Origin: Anastrepha obliqua
Lineage: Eukaryota; Arthropoda; Insecta; Diptera; Tephritidae
Assembly: GCF_027943255.1 (NCBI RefSeq)
Contig: NC_072895.1
Location: 70,062,001 to 70,126,000, forward strand
Reading direction: 5' to 3'
Length of the DNA: 64,000 nucleotides
Both the position numbers and the translations under genes were made by a program. The notes under the pieces were generated by a model. The model was not told the origin of the DNA. It did not search any database and saw only the letters and a list, made by a program, of their open reading frames with translations. The first letter of the stretch is position 1. Each line of letters opens with the position of its first letter. Positions 1 through 11,451 of the stretch are shown here, piece by piece.

Positions 1-3000
1 CATCGAAATTTGTAAAAATTATACAACGATTTTTCTTGACAAATTGTAACAAACGATTTTCTAATTCACTCACTGACATCCATATTTCTTTTCATTTGTA
101 ATTTTCTTAATGCCAACTTTCTATTTTCTTCATATACATATGTTTCAAAATTTTTGATATCCACCAGTTCATTTATTTTCAAATTTTTTCTCCTTTGATT
201 ATTTTTCCAATTTGTTCTGCGGTTGCAAATGTAGTACATGAAAATATTATTTTTAAATTCTTTCACGTGTCGTTGTGCTTTTTTCGTTTTCGTTTTTTGT
301 TTTTTTTTTGTTTTGTAACTTCTTGATTAGTTACCCACCCACATGTCGTATTCTGCTTAATTTGTAAACTAGAAAATAAATATATAGATATAATTTGCCA
401 ACTCGGCAAGAAAAATATTTTCTTTGCAATTATTAAGTTGATGATGACTTGCAAAAAATCGTTCAAAACACTGTTGTAAGTATGCAAGCATAATAAATAA
501 AAAGCCGTAATTAAAATAGAAATATTTTAATTTATGTAAATAAAATATAACAAAATGTTTACTACAAAAAGTAGTGTCATTTGACTCAGGTAAAATAAAT
601 GGAAAGATTGCAAAGGTTGGCTTCCATGCTCGTTACATGAGCTCTGCCTCCCACTCACACAAAGTGAGAGTATATTTGAAGCTCTCTCTCCGTAAATCAC
701 TACGGAAAAGCTACACTTCAGGCTAGCTGCAAAGCACCAGACTGAAAACGCCCCGCCTTCCAGAAAACTTATCACTGTTAGAGAAAATAACCCATCTATT
801 TTATTTTTACAACAAATTTTTTGCAAGCATTCTAGGGAGAAACGAATGGAAAACAAATTTTACGGTATATGATCACTCACTAAACCTAAAGCATCAAGCA
901 TCAGTAATAAAATAATTCGTTTTTTGGCACATAGCCTGGAAAGATGGCCTCGGAAAGACCTGCGTGAGCTGATTTCGCTATGAGTTAATAATAAGTATGG
1001 GTTACTGTTTACAGAAACCTCCCTGTGATCTATGTCGTACATGACCCAGCAAGGAAATCGAGAAAGCTATTCGTAGTAAATCTACCCAAAGTTCAGGTAT
1101 CCCACTATATCTTGTAATTGATCGAAAGCCCTTTAATGTCAGAAATACTATTCTCTCTCTATCTTTTGTTTGGTGAGATTGCTAATCATTCACTGCTGCG
1201 TGCCATTCTGTTTCTTATTTCAACGATAAGTCTTCATACTTATTATCGTTAAAAATCAAGCACCCCCCGAATTATGCAAGGAATGCCCCATTGGCACGTT
1301 TACGACGAGAACTAAACGAGATTTTGAGTTCCATGACGCTTAATTTTTCTCTGCCATGTATTATCTTAATCACAAAGCTCAATCTCATGATATTTTAACC
1401 TAGGTTAGTGTTTTAGTCAGTATAAACCATTACATTTGATCGATCTTCGGTGACGAGGCAAATAGCAGATGGGCTACGGAACTTAACTGTCAGGTAACAA
1501 AGCAAATCTGATGTGAAGTTAATGAATAGCATATTGGTCGCATCATGATGAAAAGAATAAGGAGACGGCACCTATCGTGATATCATTACTTTGCTCTCAG
1601 CGAATTTGACAATGAGTGACGTCGGTTTAGCACCAGTAACGCCAGATTACCATTTTCGTAACTTGATTTAGCATTTGTTTTTTGGTATTTAGTCTCGGAA
1701 TTTTAGTTCTTTCTTCATGGCATTTTTCTAGCCTGTTCTAATTGAAATGTAAGGTTTATAATTTTATAAAATATATATAGATAATAAATAAAATAAATAT
1801 AAAAACGCACTAAAATTCCCATTTAAAGAAAATAAAATACCAATTTTTTATTGAAAAATTGTCTTTAAAATGTGCGTTTTTTTAAATAAATGTGTTATGG
1901 TTCTGTACAAATTAATTGATGCGTTTTTTGTTAAGAAAACGACATTTTTATAAGCAAATCAGGTTATGTAACAAGATAAAGTACTCTTTTTGTAAAAATA
2001 TCGTTACGGTTTCTTCAGTATTTTCTGGTATTTGGTTGCTTATTTTTACTATGAATACACCTCATGATGCCCTATGTCCCACTAAGGATTAAGGACAGGA
2101 AGAAACGATTACACCTCTAATTCGCACTCACTAAATTCAAACGCTTTTTAAAATGTTTACAAAGGTTTTTAATGTTAAGAAGAGTTGAGAGAAGAAGATT
2201 TAATATTCTAACATAACCTTAAAAGGAGTAAAAATTTAAATTTTCACTTTCAAAATATCACATTTTATAAGAACCAACCAATTTTCATGAACACTAGAAT
2301 CTTCTTAGAGTGACCTTTTTTGACATTCTTTTATTTAATAATACAGTTGTTTCTATCATTCTTGGGCCGCCATAACAATAAAACATTCAAAGATTTACCT
2401 CACTTCAGCTGTAGAAATGGAGAGGAGGTGTAGATGCGACTGTCTCATCTGGATAAGGCGCGCCTTCGAACTTTCGATAGTACCATCCCAAATACTTAGT
2501 AAACTTGAACACAGAAATCTTTTTGAAACACCATGCACACTTAGGAGCGATTCACACTACAAAGGCGACCACGGTTCGCTTTCGGTCTGTTCTCTGATTT
2601 GGACCGTATAATGTTAACAAAAAAACATTCTAGCAGACCGAGAATGAACCATTACAGACTCTGTGGTGTGGAGCGTCCTGGATAAATTTTAAAAGGATGC
2701 CACAATATGATACTATGAAGTTGGAGACAAGCGCCTAAAAGAGCCTGTGTGAAGTATTTGTTCTTTCTACCATCGCACCCCCATTTCAACAAAGCGGAAT
2801 GAGTTTATGTCAAGTGTTTATAAAATTCAACTACAAGGAAACTTTTTTGTGATGCAAAATTCGATAAGTACTAATAATAGATAATCATATTTAACGCCTT
2901 AGCGTGTGCCGTTTCGGTGTGATAAGAACATCGGCCGTGTGCCTTATGATGTGATTAGATATTGTTTTGTACTTAAGTATGTATAAGTAACTATAATGGC

Positions 3001-3094
3001 ATGAGAAGTAAAGATTTGGCACTAGTTAGAAATTACATTTTGTCGATAACATTTTTGCGCTTGTATTCTTTTTTCTGTAGTTGCTATACATACA
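1..3094. other. Unassigned AT-rich DNA
   Basis: No gene or element is recognised. Two open minus-strand stretches (527-856 and 860-1042) and one plus-strand stretch (2417-2611, with several cysteines near its start) show no motif I know, and their codon use does not look coding. Stretches at 1740-1860 and 2150-2280 are almost pure A/T. Old transposon debris is likely but not shown. Confidence 0.5.
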
Positions 3095-3095
3095 T

Positions 3096-3982
3096 AGGGT
3101 GGGTCATGTAAAATTTGCGTTTTGAATCGGCTTTAAAAAAAAACTAATCAATATTTTTTCAAACTTTTTTTTTATTTTGAAGATTTAACATTGTCATTTA
3201 TGAATGAAAAATAATATCGTTTAAATGACTGCCACGACTGGCTTTACAGTAGGCCATTCGATCAACACAATTTTTAAGCACATTTTCGATTGTTTGGGCT
3301 CGAATTTCATGAATGGCAACTTCGATTTCGTGTTTTAAAGCATGAATCGTCTCTGTTTGGTTCGCATAGCATTTGTCCTTAACGGCTCCTCACAAAAATA
3401 TTCCAATAGGCTTAAATCACAGCTCCGAGGCGGCCAATTGATATCGGAATTTCGGCTGATTATTCGGTTTTCAAAAACGGTTGCCAAAAGTTCGAGTGTA
3501 ACTTTGGCAGTGTGACAAGTGCCACCGTCCTGTTGAAACCAAATGTCGTCCATGTCCAATTTTTGGAAACAACTCGTTGAGCATAACACGGTAACGCTCG
3601 CCATTTACTGTAACCGCGGCTCCTCGCTCATTTTCGAAAAAAAATGGTCCTATGATGCCGTCAGACCAAAAACCGCACCAAACAGTGACTCGTTGTGGAT
3701 GCATTTGCTTCTCTACAGTAACGTGTGGATTTTCTGAGCCCCAAATCCGACAATTTTGCTTATTGACGTAGCCACCGATGTGAAAGTCAGAAAAGAAGAA
3801 GAAGAATCACCACTTTGGAAATAGGTTTTTAATATTTCCCAATTTTATTCAAGCGTATAGCGTCCCATTTCGTAAATGTCAACCCTTTAAGTAAATTATG
3901 AACACATTTCACATGTCATTTGTGTTACCATTCTCAAAAACATAGGTGGTTCAAAAAGCAAACGCTATTTGGCCCACCCTGT
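3096..3982 (-). mobile_element. DD41D (rosa-like) Tc1/mariner element, internally deleted
   Basis: The ends form an imperfect inverted repeat: the left end reads agggtgggtcatgtaaaatt and the reverse complement of the right end reads cagggtgggccaaatagcgt. On the minus strand a transposase relic is readable. A FSD motif (first catalytic Asp) lies near 3795. MHPQRVTVWCGFW follows, then WFQQDGGTCHTA (second Asp) near 3540, and WPPRSCDLSLLEYF near 3430, where the third catalytic Asp is now Glu. The helix-turn-helix half is missing, so this is a deletion derivative of about 890 bp. Frames are broken at least twice. The lineage call follows from the 41-residue spacing seen in the better copy at 53.9-55.2 kb. 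Confidence 0.8.
3335..3810 (-). pseudogene. DD41D transposase relic (catalytic half)
   Basis: Two overlapping frames carry the catalytic core of a Tc1/mariner-superfamily DDE transposase: a frame with RVTVWCGFWSDGIIGPFFFE and a second frame with DMDDIWFQQDGGTCHTA and NWPPRSCDLSLLEYF. A frameshift separates them near 3560-3600. The usual N-terminal DNA-binding domain is absent and the third acidic residue is substituted, so it cannot encode an active enzyme. Confidence 0.75.
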
Positions 3983-3983
3983 A

Positions 3984-4455
3984 TGAATATTGGAAAACAT
4001 GTGGGTTAATTTCATGGGATTTTTAGAGCTTGCTCTTTCTACGTGCATATAAAATTTATTTACTAACACTCGACGTTCATTCATAAAATCCAAGGAATGC
4101 TACTGATATAAAGGCATGGTAAAATAATAATTTCTCAAAGAAATTTTTGCACATTTTGCGATAATTTTGCTGTGTTAAGTCATCGCACAAAGTCTATTAA
4201 AAAGTGTCGGTGTCATAAATGGTGTATGTTTGATTACTGTTCTTTATTGTACCAACAAAGACGATAAAAGTTGGTCATTAGCTTGTTGAGAGCAAGTGTA
4301 AGTGGAAAGAGAAAGAGTAAAATTTATCATTCATTAGAAACATATTTTGATGTCGACAGGAAGAATATTAATCAAGTTTTAAATTAGTTGATTATAAAAC
4401 TCAAAACCCTTCTTAAAAGTAAGCTCTAGATTAAGATGAAAGGTGAAGAGGTAAG
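3984..4455. other. Unassigned spacer before the hexamer array
   Basis: AT-rich sequence without recognisable genes or repeats. It ends in a purine-rich run (gaaaggtgaagaggtaag) that grades into the GATAAA array. Confidence 0.5.
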
Positions 4456-5841
4456 GATAAAGATAAAGATAAAGATAAAGATAAAGATAAAGATAAAGAT
4501 AAAGATAAAGATAAAGATAAAGATAAAGATAAAGATAAAGATAAAGATAAAGATAAAGATAAAGATAAAGATAAAGATAAAGATAAAGATAAAGATAAAG
4601 ATAAAGATAAAGATAAAGATAAAGATAAAGATAAAGATAAAGATAAAGATAAAGATAAAGATAAAGATAAAGATAAAGATAAAGATAAAGATAAAGATAA
4701 AGATAAAGATAAAGATAAAGATAAAGATAAAGATAAAGATAAAGATAAAGATAAAGATAAAGATAAAGATAAAGATAAAGATAAAGATAAAGATAAAGAT
4801 AAAGATAAAGATAAAGATAAAGATAAAGATAAAGATAAAGATAAAGATAAAGATAAAGATAAAGATAAAGATAAAGATAAAGATAAAGATAAAGATAAAG
4901 ATAAAGATAAAGATAAAGATAAAGATAAAGATAAAGATAAAGATAAAGATAAAGATAAAGATAAAGATAAAGATAAAGATAAAGATAAAGATAAAGATAA
5001 AGATAAAGATAAAGATAAAGATAAAGATAAAGATAAAGATAAAGATAAAGATAAAGATAAAGATAAAGATAAAGATAAAGATAAAGATAAAGATAAAGAT
5101 AAAGATAAAGATAAAGATAAAGATAAAGATAAAGATAAAGATAAAGATAAAGATAAAGATAAAGATAAAGATAAAGATAAAGATAAAGATAAAGATAAAG
5201 ATAAAGATAAAGATAAAGATAAAGATAAAGATAAAGATAAAGATAAAGATAAAGATAAAGATAAAGATAAAGATAAAGATAAAGATAAAGATAAAGATAA
5301 AGATAAAGATAAAGATAAAGATAAAGATAAAGATAAAGATAAAGATAAAGATAAAGATAAAGATAAAGATAAAGATAAAGATAAAGATAAAGATAAAGAT
5401 AAAGATAAAGATAAAGATAAAGATAAAGATAAAGATAAAGATAAAGATAAAGATAAAGATAAAGATAAAGATAAAGATAAAGATAAAGATAAAGATAAAG
5501 ATAAAGATAAAGATAAAGATAAAGATAAAGATAAAGATAAAGATAAAGATAAAGATAAAGATAAAGATAAAGATAAAGATAAAGATAAAGATAAAGATAA
5601 AGATAAAGATAAAGATAAAGATAAAGATAAAGATAAAGATAAAGATAAAGATAAAGATAAAGATAAAGATAAAGATAAAGATAAAGATAAAGATAAAGAT
5701 AAAGATAAAGATAAAGATAAAGATAAAGATAAAGATAAAGATAAAGATAAAGATAAAGATAAAGATAAAGATAAAGATAAAGATAAAGATAAAGATAAAG
5801 ATAAAGATAAAGATAAAGATAAAGATAAAGATAAAGATAAA
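4456..5841. repeat. Perfect GATAAA hexanucleotide array, 231 units
   Basis: The hexamer GATAAA repeats for 1386 bp (231 x 6) with no interruption that I can see; every 60-base line inside it is identical. Four of the six reading frames stay open only because a 6-bp period encodes two-residue repeats, so the long frames here are not genes. Each junction creates AGATAA, which fits the WGATAR consensus of GATA-type zinc-finger transcription factors, so the array is a chain of about 230 such sites at 6-bp spacing. The lack of decay implies recent expansion or ongoing homogenisation. Confidence 0.97.
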
Positions 5842-5845
5842 TTCC

Positions 5846-6033
5846 ACAAAATCAACACCCTCAAATTGGACGATGCATACAAATCTGAACATTGAAAAGT
5901 TAAAGAAAATATTAGTCATCTTCTTGTAGAATTTGCAACTGCCTACGAATAAATAGAATCATCCGATCTTGGTAATGTGCAAAAGAAATACAAAAAAGCT
6001 GCAATTGACATTGCCGGAAGAACAGATACAGAT
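5846..6033. repeat. Copy 1 of a 188-bp direct duplication
   Basis: This segment aligns without gaps to 6363-6550 (offset 517) at roughly 90 percent by eye. It starts 4 bases after the hexamer array. One plus-strand frame reads protein-like for most of its length (for example LGNVQKKYKKAAIDIAGRTD) with two in-frame stops, which both copies share. It may be a relic of a repeat-family gene that I cannot identify. Confidence 0.85.
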
Positions 6034-6362
6034 ACGAAATATATTTTAAATAAATATTGAAAAGTCATCAATTATATAAAAAAAATCGCCTAAAAATGGT
6101 GTTCACATTTGGAAGAAGCATTAAATATAATTAGAAAATTATTAAGTGTAGCATTGCAATTCATATTTTTTTACTTCTTAAGGTAACTTACTAATTCCTA
6201 TTAAGCCTCTGGAATTCTCATCATGTTTATACAAAATATAAACCAATTGATTTATGCAAACAAAAAATTTCGACAACGCACTTATCAGCTTTACGGAGTT
6301 TCCAGATTTGTGTTAAGCTTTTGCCGCAAAAATAACGCACATCATTCGCCAACTTAAGAACA
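6034..6362. other. Spacer between the two 188-bp copies
   Basis: About 330 bp of AT-rich sequence separating the direct copies; no gene or known repeat seen. Confidence 0.5.
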
Positions 6363-6550
6363 ACAAAATCAACACCCTCAAACTAGACGATACAAACAAA
6401 TTTGAACATTGAAAAGTTAAAGAAAATATTAGCCATCTTCTTGTAGAATTTGCAACTGTCTACTAATAAATAGAATCATACGATCTTGGTGATGTGCAAA
6501 AGAAATACAGAAAAGCTGTAATTGACATTGCCTGACGAACAGATACAGAT
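6363..6550. repeat. Copy 2 of a 188-bp direct duplication
   Basis: Ungapped partner of 5846-6033, with the same protein-like frame and the same two stops plus extra substitutions. There is no GATAAA array next to this copy, so the array expanded after, or independently of, the duplication. Confidence 0.85.
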
Positions 6551-6898
6551 TTTGGAGCATGGAACTGAAGTATTTATTTTTCAAATCTTTCGGCTAAGAA
6601 TTTCAACGTTTTTTAGTAGGAAACCATCTCCAATGCCTGTTGCTGGTGTAATCTGAAGAATTTTCAAAATCATCATCTTAGCTAAGTCTCAGATATAGGA
6701 CCTAATTATATTTCACTTTCGAAAACAGTTGCATTCGAGGCTCAAATTTTAATAATAACAAGGGTTAACGTTGGAAAATCCCTTGAAACACCAGTTATAC
6801 TATCGTTATGACAATGGTACGGGATGAACCAAAGTATATTTTTAAAAATAAAATAAAAATAAGATAAACACAGCTTAGCTACTTTTTGTATGTTTTGG
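6551..6898. other. Unassigned AT-rich spacer
   Basis: No gene, RNA or recognisable repeat seen between the duplication and the SINE. Confidence 0.5.
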
Positions 6899-7239
6899 CT
6901 TTAGTATATATGTATATATAATTGGGGCGTACACCCTTTTTGGGTGTTTGGCCGAGCTCCTCCTCCTATTTGTGGTGTGCGTCTTGATGTTGTTCCACAA
7001 ATAGAGGGACCTACAGTTTTAAGCCGACTCTGAACGTCAGATATTTTTATGAGGAGCTTTTTCATGGCAGAAATACACTCGGTGGTTTGCCATTCCCTGC
7101 CGAGGGGCGACCGCTATTAGAACAATGTTTTTCTTAATTTTGGTGTTTCACCGAGATTCGAACCGACGTTCTCTCTGTGAATTGCGAATGGCAGTCACGC
7201 ACCAACTAATTCGGATACGGCGGCCGCCTTTAGTATATA
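6899..7239 (-). mobile_element. tRNA-derived SINE, copy A, with 12-bp target duplications
   Basis: The flanks ctttagtatata at 6899-6910 and 7228-7239 are a perfect 12-bp target-site duplication, so the element is 6911-7227. On the minus strand it begins with a tRNA-like head carrying a B box (GGTTCGAATC, complement of 7155-7164) and a degraded A box. A unique body follows (gccgactc..., ggagctcggccaaacaccc) and it ends in a TA-rich tail. It would have used an internal RNA polymerase III promoter and LINE enzymes in trans. Sister copies lie at 28.2, 35.9, 37.9, 43.0, 44.7, 47.8 and 57.8 kb. Confidence 0.88.
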
Positions 7240-8152
7240 GAACAAAAATATGAAGAATATGATTTTATTCCTATAGCTGGCTCAGCTGGCTTTCCAGCAG
7301 CCCAGGTAATTTCTTTGATTGGCTGTGTGGCATGGTGCTGCATTCTGTGGAAAGCGAAAATCGTCTCGGATTTGGGGCACGAAATTGGTGTCAGTCTAAG
7401 GGGTAGGCTAAGTTAGCTTATCTGATCAGCATCGATCTCTCTTAAACGTCTCTAGTTCTGCTAGGAGGTTTCATGGAAAAATAGGTTTTAGTTACTACTC
7501 ATAGAGCATGGGTGAGTTAGTTTTATTAAATTGCTGAATCCTTGTAGAGAAAATCCTACAATGAATTTCACGGCATAAGGATGCCCTTTATGCTTTACCC
7601 TTTACCTTGTCTATGTTTCAAAAAATATGTCTCTATTTATTTTACAAGTTTGACAAACCTCACAAACACGATGTTAGAGTAGCACCTGGAATTTGTAAAG
7701 AAAGTCAGTAGGCATATATACGAATGTATGTACTATGTCACAGAGTTAACAGGACAAAAAGTTGCCACCTATCAAATCACTCAGAAACTTTGGTCATGTA
7801 GAAACTCAAAGCACTCTGGAGCTTAAATCAACTACAACTCATTTTAAATAAATGTAACTAAGACATTTTTAACAATTTTCACTGGCTAAAGCAATGTATG
7901 ACAAAAAGTTAGAGGAATTCTAACTGTATTACTGTAAAAGCTAAGACAATTTAGAAATAAGGAGGCAACTTCCAATGCGAGGTAAATCTTCTAGGCAGGT
8001 TGTAGAAAAATTGAATACACTTTCCATTGAAAATAAAACAAAAGTATGTAATTACCAGTAAACAATTTTAATTGAAAAACCCCAGCATTTATGTTAAAGT
8101 GAGTGATCGCAGCCAAAGTGAACTCAACCAACTGCCGCCGGAAATGTAGTAA
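7240..8152. other. Unassigned sequence
   Basis: No coding exon recognised. GC is somewhat higher at 7270-7420 (cagctggctttccagcagcc region) but without an open frame of note. Confidence 0.5.
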
Positions 8153-8350
8153 TTGAAACATAGAACTAAAATTATTGACGAATGTCAATCAGAAATGCCA
8201 AACAGCGGAAAAAGGTGTACGATCTGTGATCTGTATACGTCACGTCACATGCGAAAGGGTAGAGCCATAGAAAGCCTTGTGCGTAGATGCGCGCGTCATG
8301 CGCCATTGGCGATGTGCGAAATTTGTATGAAGGTAAATAGATGTGAATGA
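8153..8350 (+). pseudogene. Possible piggyBac-type C-terminal cysteine-rich domain
   Basis: A 65-codon frame contains KRCTICDLYTSRHMRKGR and then RRCARHAPLAMCEICMK. The end fits the last part of the piggyBac transposase cysteine-rich domain (C-x2-H-x5-C-x2-C), and the start supplies a C-x2-C pair. The middle Cys pair of the family is not visible. It sits in local CpG-rich sequence unlike its AT-rich surroundings. No catalytic domain is seen upstream, so it is at best a 3' fragment. A host zinc-finger exon ending at the GT after MK is the alternative. Confidence 0.35.
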
Positions 8351-9718
8351 AAAAAAATCAATTTAAAGTGCGTGCGTATAATTTTTAAAGCCTTCAATTA
8401 TTTATTTGCTTTACTTAAAGACTAATTGTGAAGGCGTATTCAATAAGTATTACACACTTGAGTGCACCAGGCGACAGATGAGTAAAATTTAGATTTAAAG
8501 AAACTTTAATTGAAAATCAGCCATGGTATGCATTTTAAATTTGTTGCTATCTCCGTATATACATACCTATATACATATGTACTCGTACAGTATATATAGT
8601 GTTAATTCCTTAGGGAGGTTCATATTGATGGAATACAACTACAAGCAAGACCAAGTTATACTTAACTGCCCGAAACGTTTGTGGATATTTTTAGGCAGAT
8701 TCTGCCAAATTCGCTGAAAGGCGAATAGTGGCACCTCGTTATGACCAATTTCTCAATCGTGATTTTTCAAGGTCAATTAATTTTTATAATGTTAATTGAG
8801 TGAGACATAATATTATATAAAGGAGTTATTCGCAAATCGAGCTGGAAGAAACTCATTCACCAAGAAATTTAATAATGATCGAACTTAGCGCGCAAAAAAT
8901 CGATTCAATTTTTTTAATTATTGTTGAAATCAAATATGTTACCACTATTAACCGGAAAAATGTTTCTCACCCTAAAGGAGAGCACTGATACAGAAAAATC
9001 ATGTGCCGGCTTGCAGATCCTCAAGTGCGACAATTTTTTTGTTCGCATACCTTTTGAAATGAAAATTTATCTAGAAATAGAGCGCTAGTCGTTAAAATTT
9101 AATAGAGTCTCAGAACCAAGAACAGCGCTGAAAATGAAACGCCTTTTGTCACATTTGTCAATATTTTTTAACTAAAATTTATTGTTTGCTTTATTTTATA
9201 AAAAGTAAACGCTTCAAATATTTGCACTATACTTATCATTATATATATATATAGAATACTAACTCGGTATCACATACCGTGTTGGCTCAGCCTAAGGATC
9301 GATGACGATGCACCTTTTCATTCGGCATCAATTTTTGAGTCTATCAAGACTTACCTGTGAATAATCGAAGATATTAATTTCATACTAAATTCTCAACAGA
9401 GTGCGTGAGATGTTGAGTTGTAGAGTTCGGCGGCTAGTTAGTGTTTCAATTAATTAGTGTTAGCAATCACATTCCCGTCGGTGTGCACCGAGGTACCGTG
9501 AATATTTTAGTCTAAAAGCAAGCTATGGTTCTGATAAAAACTTGTATTTATACTCTACTGTACTGAAGCGAACCTCTCACTTTCATTCCTTAACTTACGA
9601 AAGTGCGAAAAATTTACAATAGATAATGAATTTTTAGTGAAAGTTTTAATGTGAAAATTTTACCTCAAAAGCTCAGCTCAGCAGTTTTCCGATTTGTAGG
9701 TGGCGTCTAAATGTTACC
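8351..9718. other. Unassigned AT-rich DNA
   Basis: About 1.4 kb with no convincing gene. A short (TA)n run lies at 9240-9254. The open frame 8523-8717 overlaps simple TATACATA sequence and is not credible as coding. Confidence 0.5.
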
Positions 9719-10490
9719 CCGTAAATAGACCGACCAATCTCGACCAATTTGTTGATGCCGTTCCAACAAAAATCGCCTGGATGGTATCAAGGAAGTTGTT
9801 GAGCCACTTTTTAAGGACCTCTTTGTTGAGTTGGGTTGACATATGGGTTGAAATGGAGCGGAAAAGATGATAATTGGTCAGTGCAAGGTCCGGAGAGTAC
9901 GGAGGATGCTGAACGAGCTCTTGGAGTACCGCTTTGATAACTTGTGCAATATGGGACCTGGCGTTGTCGCGAAGGAGTATTGTTTGACCATGTCGATCAG
10001 TGAGACACCCAAGCTCCCAATTTTTCCCTAAGTTCCATTGAATGAAGATGATTGAGAATCGTTTTATGATCGCGGTTCATTTTTTCTCCCAATTCACTAC
10101 TGATTTGGCGACAGTTCTGCTTCAAAAGTAATTTGAAACATTCTTCATCGAATTCAGAAGGCATATTTGAACATTGCTCGCTTATGACACCTTCTCCATA
10201 CACGTCGCAAATGTCCCGGGCTGCTTCGGCAGCCTTTTGACTCCCATGAAAAGCAAAGAAGAGCAAGTGTCGAAAATGTTGATTTTTGCCTCCTGGGTAT
10301 TCCATTTCTAAGCCTTAAAACTTATAAAACATTAAATAACTCCAAAGGTCAATTAACATAGTTTTGTAGAGCAGAAAGAGTTCTATCGAATGAATACTTA
10401 CTCTTTGTCAAACAGCAAACAAATTGTTGTAAAATTAAAGAAAATGTAAAAAACGCTTTGAACTTATTCCCCAAATAATACCTTTGCTCT
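9719..10490 (-). mobile_element. mariner relic (same family as 32.0-33.0 kb)
   Basis: On the minus strand the N-terminal half reads QKAAEAARDICDVYGEGVI near 10230, and the Ser/Thr-rich linker is followed by LREKLGAWVSH (the family's WVP/S-H motif) near 10000. Continuing into 9990-9720, LRDNARSHIAQVIKA (second catalytic Asp) and HPPYSPDLALTNYHLF follow, where the expected third Asp has become Asn. Roughly a third of the transposase is deleted between these parts, including the first Asp. The element's right end, gaacttattcccc, resembles the end at 33.02 kb. I could not find the left end. Confidence 0.8.
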
Positions 10491-10576
10491 GCCAAATATG
10501 CTAAAGCACTTAGCAAACGAGTAACGACACAAGCATAGCAAATCCATAAAAGATCCATACAAAAAGGAACATCAAC

Positions 10577-10667
10577 ATTAGGGTGTATCATCAAAAAAGT
10601 TGCGATGTTTAAAAAATGTATCAATCGACTTTTTTTTTTTGTATGGACAGTGATGCACCCTAATGCA
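10577..10667. mobile_element. Small palindromic MITE-like element
   Basis: The left end cattagggtgtatcatc and the reverse complement of the right end (gcattagggtgcatcac) form a ~16-bp inverted repeat around a hairpin-prone core. Total length is about 90 bp. There is no coding capacity, and the target duplication is unclear. Confidence 0.55.
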
Positions 10668-11291
10668 CATTTGTATGGGCATAGACGTATATACGCAGTC
10701 GTGTTTCCTGTTTACGATTTCCTCTTCACTGCACATGCGACTACACTTGAAAAGAGAAAATACACAATTTGTCTTCTTTCCATATTTCTCACTAATTGTC
10801 TGCTAAGCATGAAAGTTTGTGAGTTTAGATTGCGATCGATTGACAGCGATCGATGGCTGGTTGTTGCACGCTCGGCCTGTAGCGTTGGCAGGCGAGCGAC
10901 ACATAATTTGCTGCATCATAAAGCTTTGCGAAAAATTTGTGCGAATACAAACAAATAAACAAATGGGTAATTATAGTAGTAGGCAAAGCATGAAACGCGT
11001 CAAAATAAATAAAGCAGCGTGAGGAAAAAGTATAAAGAAAATATAGTACCGAAAAATATTAAAAAATGTATGAAAAAAATTGATTGATCACTAATCATCA
11101 GCGTCGATGAAGAAATGTTCGCGCGCCAGATCTCTAGGTAGCTGCTTAGTACACGATTGTTTGTCATATGTTTGTATGTACATCTGCATATATTTGCATT
11201 ATATGTATATACATATACATATATATATGTACGTATGTAGTTACAATGCGCGTCCAAAGTGAGTAAGCACCAGAGCTGTAAAATGGTTGAA
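10668..11291. other. Unassigned sequence
   Basis: Frames at 10605-10958 and 10819-11022 (plus) and 11000-11257 (minus) show no motif. 11160-11240 is TATATG/ACATATG simple sequence. Confidence 0.45.
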
Positions 11292-11451
11292 TTAACCCTT
11301 TCGGTACGGAAAGCCGCTAACGGAAATACAAATTATTTTATATGTTTAATAGTTGCAATGGGTGAAATAAAAGTCTTTTGTCCCATCAAAATTGTAGGTA
11401 TCTTCAAACATTGCCGGGACATATAAGTCCCGTTCGGACCGAAAGGGTTAA
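11292..11451. mobile_element. piggyBac-type MITE with TTAA target duplication
   Basis: TTAA at 11292-11295 and 11448-11451 flanks a 152-bp element with ends ccctttcggtacgg and, on the complement, ccctttcggtccg. A TTAA duplication with ends starting CCC is the hallmark of the piggyBac superfamily. It has no coding capacity, so any mobility would need a transposase in trans. Confidence 0.8.

Noticed and set aside
4426..5929. Four open frames of ~480-500 codons on both strands
   Set aside because: They are products of the 6-bp period of the GATAAA array (Lys-Ile, Phe-Ile and Ser-Leu dipeptide repeats), not genes.
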